Source: CAWAPD01 sp963783865 (GTDB lineage Bacteria > Actinomycetota > Thermoleophilia > UBA2241). From it: a stretch of DNA of 64,000 nt. This document shows, piece by piece, positions 36,067 through 43,946 of the stretch. Positions within the stretch are counted from its first letter, which is position 1, and each line of letters begins with the position of its first letter. Made by a program: the position numbers and the translations under genes. The notes beneath the pieces are model-generated. The model worked only from the letters and a program-made list of their open reading frames with translations. It made no database searches and was not told the DNA's origin. The DNA lies in contig CAWAPD010000003.1 of the NCBI GenBank assembly GCA_963783865.1, positions 434,001 to 498,000 of the forward strand, written 5' to 3'.

Positions 36067-36387
36067 TCAATACTTGCGGTAGTCGCCCGACATGCTCAGG
36101 TCGAGCTGGTTGGTGGCGGTCACCCGCACGCCGCTGCCGGCCCACGCGGGCTTGTCCTTGCGGGGCTCGGGGGGCCTCGCGGCGCCCGTCTCGTACCCCG
36201 CCGCCGCGAGCGCCGCCTCCAGCGCGGCGCCGTCTGTCTGGGCCGGATCGAACTCGATCGTCACACGACGGTCGCGGGAGCTGGCCTCGACTCGCTGTAC
36301 ACCGGGCTGGGCCGAGAGCGTTTCGCGCACGGCGAGCACGTGGTGGTCGGCCCACAAGGCTGGGACCGGGACGACGACAGATTCCAT
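36067..36387 (-). CDS. HMA-like protein lacking CxxC, head of the CODH/ACS operon
   Basis: A 106-residue protein. Residues about 1-70 have the beta-alpha-beta-beta-alpha-beta pattern of heavy-metal-associated domains (VLAVRETLSAQPGVQRVEAS, VTIEFDPAQTDGAALEAALA, AAGYETG). The usual metal-binding CxxC in the first loop is replaced by PALWADHH. A C-terminal tail (RVTATNQLDLSMSGDYRKY) follows. I prefer ATG 36387, with AAGGGG upstream, over an in-frame TTG at 36411. It is the first gene of the CODH/ACS operon, so a part in metal delivery or complex assembly is plausible but unproven. Confidence 0.65.
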   Translation of the reverse strand: MESVVVPVPALWADHHVLAVRETLSAQPGVQRVEASSRDRRVTIEFDPAQTDGAALEAALAAAGYETGAARPPEPRKDKPAWAGSGVRVTATNQLDLSMSGDYRKY

Positions 36388-36763
36388 CAGCTTCACCCCT
36401 TCCACGGCCAAGCCGTGGGTCGCTGTAGGTAGTTCACCCGAGACGGGGCCAAACGGCCACGAGGCAGGAACCCAATTGTAGACCCTACTCCGACCAGAGT
36501 CCGCCCAGCCTCCGTTTCACTGTCCGGCGCCCTGCGACGGACGATGCCGTGAGGACCGACACCAGCCGGGAGTCGCACTGTCAAGCCACTACGAAGCTGA
36601 CGGGAAGTCTAGGGCCTTGCACGACACCCCTGCAAGAACGTGGACAAGTTCACCTACGTTTCGGCGGCCGGGCCGGGCCGCCGCACGTCTCGCCGGTGAC
36701 CGTTTCGCCCGGTGGTGTCCGCGGGAATCGGAGGGCCGAGTGCCGGACGACGAGGAGGGAGCG
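36388..36763. promoter_or_regulatory. Divergent intergenic region between the CODH/ACS operon and the enolase-like gene
   Basis: This gap of 376 bases holds no gene I can support. On the minus strand a TTGACA lies at 36584-36579, a possible -35 for the CODH/ACS operon, but no convincing -10 follows. CTTGCA (36616-36621) and TGCAAG (36631-36636) form a perfect inverted repeat with a 9-base spacer, a candidate operator placed where it could control both directions. Confidence 0.35.
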
Positions 36764-37795
36764 ATGCCGGGCGGCGGCGAGGAGTGGTTCGAGCGGTTGG
36801 CGGCGCTCGAGATCGTGGTCGAAGACCACCGGCTCGAGCGCCGCAGCCTGCGGGTGAGCCCCGAGTTCGAGCGCGCGACCCACACCGTGGTGCTGCGCGG
36901 CGACGGCCTCGAGGGCCGCGGCGAGGACGTGACCTACGAGATCGAGGACCACGACGAGGCGAGCTACCCGGCCCACCGCCTGTCGTACCGCGGCTCACTC
37001 GGGGGCTTGCTCCGCCGCCTCGAGTACCTGCCGCGGTTCGCGCGGCCGCCGAAGCGCCCCGTGAGCGACAGTTACCGCCTGTGGGCCTACGAGAGCGCGG
37101 CGCTCGACCTGGCCCTGCGCCAGCAGGCCCTGTCGCTGGGCGCCGCGCTCGGCCTTCCCTACCGGCCGGTGCGGTTCGTGGCCTCGACCCGCCTCGACAT
37201 CCGCCCCTATCTCGAGGCCGTGCCGTCGCTCGAGTTCAAGCTCGACCCGACGCCGGAGTGGGACGCGGCGACGATGGCCGCCATCGCGGCCACCGGCCGC
37301 GTGCGGGTGCTCGACTTCAAGGCGTTCTACGCAGGCACGGTGGTCGAGAACCGTCCCGACGCCGCCCTGTACGCCGCCGTGCTCGAGGCCTTCCCCGAGG
37401 CGGTCATCGAGGACGCCGGCGTGACACCCGAGACGAAGGACATGATCGAGGCGGTCCGCGAGCGGCTGAGCTGGGACGCGCCGATCCACTCCTGGGCTGA
37501 CGTCGAGGCCCTGCCCTGGCCGCCTCGGCACCTCAACGTCAAGCCGTCGCGCTTCGGCTCACTGCGGGCGCTGCTGGAGTGCGTCGCGCGGGCGCTCGAC
37601 GAAGGCATGTCCCTCTACGGCGGCGGCCAGTTCGAGCTCGGCGTGGGGAGGGAGCAGATCCAGGCGCTGGCGTCGCTGCTCTACGCCGACGGACCCAACG
37701 ACGTGGCGCCGGTGGAGTACCACGAGGGGGCGCGAGCGGGCTTGCCGGCAAGCCCGCTCGCGCCCCCGGCCGACGTGCTGGGATTCGGCTGGTAG
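36764..37795 (+). CDS. Enolase-superfamily enzyme, function unknown
   Basis: A protein of 343 residues resembling the mandelate-racemase/muconate-lactonising group. The N-terminal capping domain (to about residue 115) is followed by a barrel whose strands carry LEFKLDPTPEW (Lys), VLDFKAFYAG (Asp and Lys), AVIEDAG (Glu-Asp) and HLNVKPSRFGSL (Lys), the kind of acid and lysine positions used for metal binding and proton transfer. The set does not let me name a substrate. Start ATG 36764 has GAGGAGGG upstream; a GTG at 36740 is the alternative. It diverges from the CODH/ACS operon. A 42-base perfect palindrome lies inside its last codons. Confidence 0.75.
   Translation: MPGGGEEWFERLAALEIVVEDHRLERRSLRVSPEFERATHTVVLRGDGLEGRGEDVTYEIEDHDEASYPAHRLSYRGSLGGLLRRLEYLPRFARPPKRPVSDSYRLWAYESAALDLALRQQALSLGAALGLPYRPVRFVASTRLDIRPYLEAVPSLEFKLDPTPEWDAATMAAIAATGRVRVLDFKAFYAGTVVENRPDAALYAAVLEAFPEAVIEDAGVTPETKDMIEAVRERLSWDAPIHSWADVEALPWPPRHLNVKPSRFGSLRALLECVARALDEGMSLYGGGQFELGVGREQIQALASLLYADGPNDVAPVEYHEGARAGLPASPLAPPADVLGFGW
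37726..37767. repeat. 42-base perfect palindrome inside the 3' end of the enolase-like gene
   Basis: 37726-37746 and 37747-37767 are perfect reverse complements with no spacer. It is translated as part of EGARAGLPASPLAPPA, ending 28 bases before the stop. It resembles the terminator hairpins of this genome but lies within coding sequence. Confidence 0.8.
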
Positions 37796-37837
37796 CGGTC
37801 GCGATCGGGACCGTCGGCGGTCGTCGCGCCTAAGGCA

Positions 37838-37889
37838 TGACGCGCGAGGGGCGGGCGGCGCCGTGGCGCCGCCCGCCCCTCGCGCGTCA
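37838..37889. terminator. Perfect 25-bp hairpin between convergent genes
   Basis: Arms 37838-37862 and 37865-37889 pair perfectly with GT between them. It separates the enolase-like gene from the small membrane protein gene. Confidence 0.8.
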
Positions 37890-37903
37890 CATGAAGGCGA
37901 CCG

Positions 37904-38146
37904 TCAGAGCAGGTCGCTTGGGTCCTCGTTGGCCTCGCGGTCGGCTTCGGCATCGGCCGCGATCGACTTCCTGGCGCTGACGAAGCCGGTGATGACGACC
38001 AGGATCACGCCGACGATGATCGCCACCAGGATCGGGTGCCCGCCCGCGTTGAACCACTTCACGCCGCCCCACAGCAGGATGCCGGTGAAGACGCAGATGA
38101 CGACCACCCAGAGGATGATGAGGCCTACCAGCTTGCCCTTGCTCAC
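37904..38146 (-). CDS. Small two-helix membrane protein
   Basis: An 80-residue protein with two membrane segments (LVGLIILWVVVICVFTGILLW and HPILVAIIVGVILVVITGFV), a short outer loop and an acidic tail (ADAEADREANEDPSDLL). No family is recognised. GTG 38146 has AAAGGAG upstream, which decides the start; a longer open frame upstream lacks such a signal. Confidence 0.65.
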   Translation of the reverse strand: MSKGKLVGLIILWVVVICVFTGILLWGGVKWFNAGGHPILVAIIVGVILVVITGFVSARKSIAADAEADREANEDPSDLL

Positions 38147-38358
38147 GTCTTCTCCTTTGTAGCCGCCGTCGACGTCATCGGGCCTGCGCTCATTCGCGTT
38201 GGCCAAGCTCCGCGGACAGCGTATCACGGGTGCACGGGGCCGTGAGGGTGCCGGGCCGTACGAGAGGCGCAGCGGCGCCTGTCCGCCCGCGCCGCGACCG
38301 CAGCCGTGGCCGCCAGTGACGTTGACACGCGCGGGCCCTGAACGTAGTGTCCGGCGAG

Positions 38359-38376
38359 TAGTAAACAAAGTTTCCT
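38359..38376. promoter_or_regulatory. Operator-like AAAC-N3-GTTT site upstream of the GH9 gene
   Basis: AAAC (38363-38366) and GTTT (38370-38373) form a short inverted repeat in an AT-rich stretch about 50 bases before the GH9 start. It is the kind of site used by LacI- or ROK-type sugar regulators. No regulator gene is adjacent. Confidence 0.3.
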
Positions 38377-38423
38377 ATTCCATTCGGTCTGCCGCGCCGG
38401 TCACCGCGGCGAGAGGGGGAGCC

Positions 38424-40412
38424 ATGCCGGGGAGGCTCGATGGCAACGCCGTGAAGGTCGCTCACAGGATGATGGCGCGGTCGTTCCTCGCGGCTGTGGT
38501 GCTGCTGGGTGTCGTCGCGGTGCCGCCCGCCGCCGCCCGCGGCAGCCAGCCCGCGCACACGTCGCCCGCGGCGTCACCGGCCAGGATCGTCGCCTACGTG
38601 CGCGTCGACCAGGTCGGCTACGCGACCGGCGCGTCCAAGAGGGCCTATCTGATGACGCATCGAGCGATCGGGCCGTCCGCGTTCGCGGTGACCGGGCCCG
38701 GCGGAGCGCCGGTCTTCTGGGCGCAGGTCGGCGCCGACCTCGGCGCCTGGAGCGCCCGCTTCGCGCACGTGTTCGCGCTCGACTTCGACGCCGTGACGAC
38801 ACCCGGGACCTATCGCCTGGTCGTGGCGGGGCCGTCGCTGTCCGCCCGGTCGCCGTCGTTCCGCATCGGCAGCGGCGCCGACCTGTACGCGCAGCCGCTC
38901 GCCAACGCGCTCGCGTTCTACCGGGCGCAGCGCGACGGCCCTGACTTCGTAGCCTCGGCCCTGCGCACCAGGCCCGGCCACCTGAACGACGCCCACGCGA
39001 TGACGTTCCGCACCCCCAAGGTCGACGCCGACGGCGTCTTCGCCGGCGACCTTTCGCGTCTGCGCGTGCGCGTCGACGCATCGGGCGGCTGGTGGGACGC
39101 GGGCGACTACCTCAAGTTCGTCCACACCACCGCCTACACCGACGCCCTGCTCCTGGCCGGGGTGCGCGACTTCCCCGACCAGATGGGCGCCGGCGCGGCG
39201 ACCTCCGATTTCACTGCAGAGGCCCGCTTCGGGGCCGAGTGGCTGCTGAGGATGTGGGACGACGCGACGCAGACCTTCTACTACCAGGTGGGGATCGGCT
39301 CCGGCAACGGCCACACCGCCGGCGACCACGACGTCTGGCGGCTGCCGCAGGCCGACGACACCTACGGCGGGCACGACGGCTACTACCGCTACATCCGTCA
39401 CCGGCCGGTGTTTGCCCTGGGCTCGGCGGGGTCGCCCATCAGCCCCAACCTCGCCGGCCGCGACGCGGCTGCCCTCGCCCTCGCCAGCCAGGTCTATCGG
39501 GCGAGCGACCCGGCCTTCGCCGACCGTTGCCTGACCGCCGCCGTCCACATCTTCGACCTGGCCGACACCGAGCCGGCGAAGCTGGTCACCGCCATCCCGT
39601 TCGACTACTACCCCGAGACCGAGTGGCGCGACGACATGGAGCTGGGCGCGACGGAGCTCGCCCGGGCGCTCGGGGCCGGCACGCCGCCGGCCGGGCTGCC
39701 GCACGACGCCGCCTACTACCTGCAGCAGGCGGCGCACTGGGCCCAGGCGTACATCTCCGGGCCCAACGACGCCGCCGACACGCTCAACCTCTACGACGTC
39801 TCGGGCCTGGCCCACTACGAGCTGTGGCAGGCGATCGCGCAGGCCGGCGACCCCGCCGGCCTGGAGGTGACCAGAGCAGATCTGCTGGCCGACCTCGGAA
39901 AGCAGCTCTCCCGGGCGCTGGCGCAGGGCGCGAAGGACCCGTTCGGGTTCGGCTTCACCTGGGGGCAGTGGGACACGACGACCCACGGCGCCGGCCTGGC
40001 GGTCATGGCCGCCGAGTACGACGAGCTCGCGGGGAGCGCCGCCTACGCGGTCCAGGGCGGCCGCTGGCTGGACAACATACTCGGCGCCAACGCCTGGGGC
40101 ACGTCTCTGATCGTCGGCGACGGCACGACGTTCCCCACGCAGCTCCAGCACCAGGTGGCCAACATGGTGGGCACCCTCACCGGCAAGCCGCCCGTGCTGC
40201 TCGGGGCGGCAGTCGAGGGACCGAACAGCAACGCCGCGCGTGGCAGCCTGCCGCACATGCGCCATCTGAAGGGCTGGGTCGACCGCTTCCGGCGCTTCAA
40301 CGGGCACGGCGCCGAGTGGCGCGACTTCGTCGAGGCCTACAGCAACACCGAGCCGGCGATCGACCTCACGGCGACCACGCCGCTGGCGTTCGCCTGGCTG
40401 GCGGGCGACTGA
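38424..40412 (+). CDS. Secreted glycoside hydrolase family 9 enzyme (endoglucanase-like)
   Basis: A 662-residue exported enzyme that should cut beta-1,4-glucans or related oligosaccharides. It has a signal peptide (ARSFLAAVVLLGVVAVPPAAA), then an N-terminal Ig-like CelD_N domain (VAYVRVDQVGYATG, residues about 50-150), then the (alpha/alpha)6 GH9 barrel. The catalytic-base motif GGWWDAGDYLKF places Asp225 and Asp228, and AYSNTEPAIDL places the acid Glu643, both typical of GH9. ATG 38424 follows GAGAGGGGGAGCC. No cellulose-binding or dockerin domain is present. It stands alone and ends at a 21-bp hairpin. Confidence 0.9.
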   Translation: MPGRLDGNAVKVAHRMMARSFLAAVVLLGVVAVPPAAARGSQPAHTSPAASPARIVAYVRVDQVGYATGASKRAYLMTHRAIGPSAFAVTGPGGAPVFWAQVGADLGAWSARFAHVFALDFDAVTTPGTYRLVVAGPSLSARSPSFRIGSGADLYAQPLANALAFYRAQRDGPDFVASALRTRPGHLNDAHAMTFRTPKVDADGVFAGDLSRLRVRVDASGGWWDAGDYLKFVHTTAYTDALLLAGVRDFPDQMGAGAATSDFTAEARFGAEWLLRMWDDATQTFYYQVGIGSGNGHTAGDHDVWRLPQADDTYGGHDGYYRYIRHRPVFALGSAGSPISPNLAGRDAAALALASQVYRASDPAFADRCLTAAVHIFDLADTEPAKLVTAIPFDYYPETEWRDDMELGATELARALGAGTPPAGLPHDAAYYLQQAAHWAQAYISGPNDAADTLNLYDVSGLAHYELWQAIAQAGDPAGLEVTRADLLADLGKQLSRALAQGAKDPFGFGFTWGQWDTTTHGAGLAVMAAEYDELAGSAAYAVQGGRWLDNILGANAWGTSLIVGDGTTFPTQLQHQVANMVGTLTGKPPVLLGAAVEGPNSNAARGSLPHMRHLKGWVDRFRRFNGHGAEWRDFVEAYSNTEPAIDLTATTPLAFAWLAGD

Positions 40413-40414
40413 CG

Positions 40415-40459
40415 GGGGCGGGCGGGGCGGGCGGCGCAGCCGCCCGCCCCGCCCGCCCC
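40415..40459 (+). terminator. 21-bp GC hairpin after the GH9 gene
   Basis: Arms 40415-40435 and 40439-40459 pair perfectly around GCA, starting 3 bases after the GH9 stop codon. Confidence 0.8.
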
Positions 40460-40574
40460 GCGCCCGGCTAGACGAACAGGCAGGCATCCATCCCGCAAGT
40501 TCCGGGTAGAGAGTGCCGACTTCTGAATCCCAGAAAGGTCATGCGACGCGCGCGACGCGCGCGGGGAGGCGGAG

Positions 40575-41054
40575 ATGACGCCAGTCGACGGCAAGAGAGG
40601 CCCCGAAGCGGTCCTCGAGGCGCTGGCCGCCCACGAGGATGCGCTGGGCGACCTGTACGCGACCTACGCGGTCAAGTTCCCCGACGCCGCCTTCTTCTGG
40701 GAGGACCTCTCGGCCCAGGAGTACGGCCACGGTTCGCTGCTGCGCGACCTCTCACGCAGCCGCGAGGACCGCGACGTCTTCGTCGAGAACGGCCGCTTCC
40801 AGGTCGAGACGCTGCGCCTGGCGCGGGAGTTCGTGCTCGACGTGACCGCCGTGGCGGTGCACACCGACTTCTCGCTCGAGCGCGCCCTCGGCATCGCCTT
40901 CGACCTCGAGCAGGCGATGATCGAGCAGCAGGCCTACGAGGTCGTCTCGACCGACTCCGAGAACGTGCGCAAGGTGCTCGAGCACCTGCGCACGTCGTCG
41001 ATGCGCCACCGCGACAGCATCAGCGAGTACCTCGACCGCCTGCAGCGGCTCTAG
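40575..41054 (+). CDS. Ferritin-like / rubrerythrin-like four-helix protein
   Basis: A 159-residue cytoplasmic helical protein. Potential di-iron ligands occur in the ferritin-like order: Glu in AAHEDALGDLY, E-x-x-H in SAQEYGHGSLL, and Glu/His in DLEQAMIEQQAYEV and SSMRHRDSISEY. There is no C-terminal rubredoxin domain, so it is not a classical rubrerythrin. It could detoxify peroxide or store iron. ATG 40575 has GGAGGCGGAG upstream. Family level only. Confidence 0.7.
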   Translation: MTPVDGKRGPEAVLEALAAHEDALGDLYATYAVKFPDAAFFWEDLSAQEYGHGSLLRDLSRSREDRDVFVENGRFQVETLRLAREFVLDVTAVAVHTDFSLERALGIAFDLEQAMIEQQAYEVVSTDSENVRKVLEHLRTSSMRHRDSISEYLDRLQRL

Positions 41055-41110
41055 ACGCCTCGGGGGGCGCGCCCCCCCGCCGCGCGGTACCGCCGCGGCC
41101 GCTCCGCGAG

Positions 41111-41536
41111 CTACATCGCCAGCAGGAACACCGCCGTCGAGGCCGCCATCACGCTGAGCTGGACCACGATCCCCGGCAGCGGACCACAACGGCCGTGCGG
41201 GAAGCTGTCCCAGTGGCTGGGGAACCATTTGCGCCCACGGCGCCCCATGATCGCGTAGGCCAGCACGTCGACGTCGGGCAGGGCCGCGATCGGTCCCATG
41301 ACCAGCACCGCCCACGGCGTGCCGAACGCCGTCCGGCAGACGATCAGGGTGGCCAGGGCCGACAGGAAGTCGATCCAGCCCCAGAGCACCATGCGCCGCG
41401 AGCGCGTGTAGTCCCAGTGCGGCACGAGGTCGAGCAGCACATGCGACGCCAGGCAGACCAGCGCGACGACCACGAACGGCAGGTGCAGCGCCTGCCCGAT
41501 GGCGAGCCCGACGTAGAGGTGGACGACGACCCACAT
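41111..41536 (-). CDS. Membrane protein resembling YdjM/DUF457 putative hydrolases
   Basis: A 141-residue protein with about three or four hydrophobic segments. CLASHVLLDLVPHWDY carries the His/Asp pattern of membrane-associated metal-dependent hydrolase-like proteins (YdjM type), and a second candidate metal region is ALPDVDVLAYAIMG. Start ATG 41536 has a weak ribosome site. No operon partners: both neighbours are on the opposite strand. The assignment rests on one short motif. Confidence 0.55.
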   Translation of the reverse strand: MWVVVHLYVGLAIGQALHLPFVVVALVCLASHVLLDLVPHWDYTRSRRMVLWGWIDFLSALATLIVCRTAFGTPWAVLVMGPIAALPDVDVLAYAIMGRRGRKWFPSHWDSFPHGRCGPLPGIVVQLSVMAASTAVFLLAM

Positions 41537-41654
41537 GGCGGGGTCAGTCTACCCTCACGCGTTCGCCGCGGCGCGGGTTGCCAGGTGGTCGGCCCTGCGT
41601 CTAGGGTGGTGATGGAATCGTACGCGCCTGCCACACGGCGCGAGGAGGTGACGG

Positions 41655-42515
41655 ATGCCCATCTGCGAGCAGTGCGGGACCGGCCTCCCGGTCGGCTACG
41701 AGTACTGCTACCAGTGCGGGTATCCGGTGCGCGGGCTGCCGGGCGGGGCGCCGGGGCAGGCCGCCGGCGACGAGGCCGCGCCGCCCGAGGGCGGCGCGGC
41801 CGACGCCGGCGGCCACCAGGCGCCCCCGCCCGGGGCCCCCGCGCCGGGCTGGTACGCGCCGCCGGGTTGGGCGCCCGGCTGGGGGCCGCCGCCCCAAGGC
41901 GCGCCGCCGCAGTGGCAGGGACAGGCGCCCGGTTGGGCGCCGCCCCAGGGCTGGGCTGGCGCCCAGCCCTCCGCGGCGCCCGTCGCGCTGGTCGCCCAGG
42001 GCTGGCCGCGGCGCCTTCTGGCGTTCGTCATCGACTACTTCATCGTCGCCATCCCAGTCGGCATCGTCGGCATCGTCGCCATGGCCGCCGCGGGCGGCAT
42101 CGACCTGACTCGCCAGACGTCGCTGTCCGAGATGCTCTCTGGTCGCTCGGGCCTGATCACGACGGGGCAGCAGCTCGCCATCGAGTCGGCGATGCTGATC
42201 TCCCTGCTGGTCTACGGCTTCGTGCTCGAGACGACCTGGGGGACGACCGTCGGCAAGCGGGCGCTCGGGATGCGCGTCGTCAATGCCGGCGACTTCGGCC
42301 GCTGCGGCTGGAATGCCGTGCTGGTCCGCAACATCTTCAAGGTCGCCGCGCTGGCCGTGGCGCCGTTCGGCCCGCTCGTGCCGCTCGTGGTGATGTCGGT
42401 CGACCCGGCCTGGCACCGCCGGGTCGGCGACCGGTTGGGCCATACGCTCGTCGTCCGCGAGGTCGGCCTCACCGCCGCCGCGGCGCCGGGCTGGCCGCAC
42501 CCGCCGCAGGGGTAG
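41655..42515 (+). CDS. RDD-family membrane protein with N-terminal zinc ribbon
   Basis: A 286-residue protein. Residues 1-25 hold a zinc ribbon (CEQCG and CYQCG), residues about 30-115 a Pro/Gly/Ala-rich linker, and the remainder an RDD domain with three or four membrane helices: WPRRLLAFVIDYFIVAIPVG with the conserved Arg/Asp, and GTTVGKRALGMRVV, the second family signature. The function of RDD proteins is mostly unknown; some are transporters. ATG 41655 has GGAGGTGACGG upstream. Confidence 0.85.
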   Translation: MPICEQCGTGLPVGYEYCYQCGYPVRGLPGGAPGQAAGDEAAPPEGGAADAGGHQAPPPGAPAPGWYAPPGWAPGWGPPPQGAPPQWQGQAPGWAPPQGWAGAQPSAAPVALVAQGWPRRLLAFVIDYFIVAIPVGIVGIVAMAAAGGIDLTRQTSLSEMLSGRSGLITTGQQLAIESAMLISLLVYGFVLETTWGTTVGKRALGMRVVNAGDFGRCGWNAVLVRNIFKVAALAVAPFGPLVPLVVMSVDPAWHRRVGDRLGHTLVVREVGLTAAAAPGWPHPPQG

Positions 42516-42568
42516 CGCTTCCCGTCCCGCTGGCTTCCTGCCCGCGATCAGCGGGGCGCCATGAAAGA

Positions 42569-42660
42569 TGGCGGAGGGGGTGGGATTCGAACCCACGAGG
42601 GGCCTTGCGACCCCTGGCGGTTTTCAAGACCGCTGCCTTCAACCGCTCGGCCACCCCTCC
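42569..42660 (-). tRNA. tRNA-Ser(TGA)
   Basis: Class II tRNA with acceptor GGAGGGG/CCCCTCC, anticodon loop CTTGAAA (anticodon TGA), long variable arm and encoded CCA at 42569-42571. It reads TCA and probably TCG and TCT. Confidence 0.95.
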
Positions 42661-42731
42661 GGCGGGTGCCGCGACGCGCCTGCGCACGACCCTATCTTAC
42701 CGGGGTCCGGCGAGGTCGCGCGGCCGCCCGG

Positions 42732-43871
42732 TCAGCGGACCGGCACAGCCGGCGGCGCCGTCGGCGCCGTCGGCGAGGGTGACACGTAGGTGCCGGCGTA
42801 CATCGCGGCGACCACGTCGGCGAGCAGCGGCTGCCACTTCTCGCGGCCCGCGGCGACGAGGTGGAAGCAGTCGTAGAAGTCCGAGTCGGCGAGGCCGGCG
42901 GTCGGATTGAGGTTGCAGTAGGCGGCGCCGTAGCGGGCGACGATGCGGTCGAAGACGACCCGGCACCTGCCAAGGTAGGGCTCGAGGCCGTTGCCGGTGA
43001 CCGCGGAGTCGAGCGGGGTCTCCATGAGGAGGACCCTGTAGCCCTTCGCCTCAGCCAGCCTGACAACGCGCGAGAGCGTCGAGGCGCCGAAGTCGAAGTT
43101 GGTCTCGAAGTCGCCCCACGGCCTGAAGTGCTTCTGCATGTAGATGCCCATCAGGGTGTGCTTGAGCCGCAGCGACAGCGGCTGCTTCGGAGTGCCGTGG
43201 AGCAGGAAGCGGAGCTTGGGGCCGCGGAAGGCCGGCACCCCGCGCGAGGCTCTGTAGCTCCTGAGGAACGCCCGGATGCCGGGCCCGAGGTCGTTGCCGG
43301 GGTCGACCCACGTGTGGTGGATCACCAGCGAGCGCAGGGTGGGCGACTTCATGATGAGCGGGTGACCGTGGAGCTCGTCCCGGGCCGCGTCGGGGCCGCC
43401 GAAGAACGACCGCTCGCTGACGCCCAAGACAAGGAGCACGCCCTTCGCCCGCGGCAGGTTGTCGACGATGGCCAGCTGTTCGGCCGGGCGCTGCTCGGAG
43501 CAGCCCAGCACGTTCACGCTCGGCGTGACGCTGCCGCGGGCCGCGATGTCCGCCGCGAACGAAGCGGGGCTCGTCACCGTGTCGAGCGTGCTCGAACCGC
43601 CGGCCACGTACACGACAGGCCCGCGGGGAGGGTGCCTCTTGAGCCAGGCGATGCGGTAGGTGATGTAGTCCGTCTGGCAGGCGGCGCTGGAGATGTACCG
43701 GCCCTGCGGCACGTGGTTCACGATGGCGCCCGTGCAGATCACGTGCTGGAGGGCCGAGATGCTGCCGAACGGCACCGCCGCGGCGAGGAACACGACCGCC
43801 GGGCCGCGGCGGCGCAACAGCGAGAGGCCGCCGGACATCCGGCGGCGTAGGTGCAGGCCCGCGCGCCTCAT
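42732..43871 (-). CDS. Membrane-anchored SGNH-like hydrolase
   Basis: A protein of about 379 residues with one N-terminal membrane anchor (GPAVVFLAAAVPFGSISAL) and an outward domain. VVYVAGGSSTLDTVTS gives a Gly-rich serine block like block I of SGNH hydrolases, and SDFYDCFHLVAAG near the C-terminus gives the D-x-x-H pair expected of block V. Similar proteins modify cell-surface polymers. I used ATG 43871, with a weak ribosome site; a TTG at 43922 and an ATG at 43838 are also possible. It lies downstream of serS on the same strand. Confidence 0.6.
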   Translation of the reverse strand: MRRAGLHLRRRMSGGLSLLRRRGPAVVFLAAAVPFGSISALQHVICTGAIVNHVPQGRYISSAACQTDYITYRIAWLKRHPPRGPVVYVAGGSSTLDTVTSPASFAADIAARGSVTPSVNVLGCSEQRPAEQLAIVDNLPRAKGVLLVLGVSERSFFGGPDAARDELHGHPLIMKSPTLRSLVIHHTWVDPGNDLGPGIRAFLRSYRASRGVPAFRGPKLRFLLHGTPKQPLSLRLKHTLMGIYMQKHFRPWGDFETNFDFGASTLSRVVRLAEAKGYRVLLMETPLDSAVTGNGLEPYLGRCRVVFDRIVARYGAAYCNLNPTAGLADSDFYDCFHLVAAGREKWQPLLADVVAAMYAGTYVSPSPTAPTAPPAVPVR

Positions 43872-43946
43872 CACGATCTGATTATCGACCTCGCCGCCAA
43901 CCCGCTGAAGCACAGGCGTCAACGGCGGCCGGACTTCTGCGCACCC

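Noticed and set aside
41760..41960. GC-rich repeats as a tandem or CRISPR array
   Set aside because: They are codons of the Pro/Gly/Ala linker of the RDD protein, with no regular repeat-spacer pattern.
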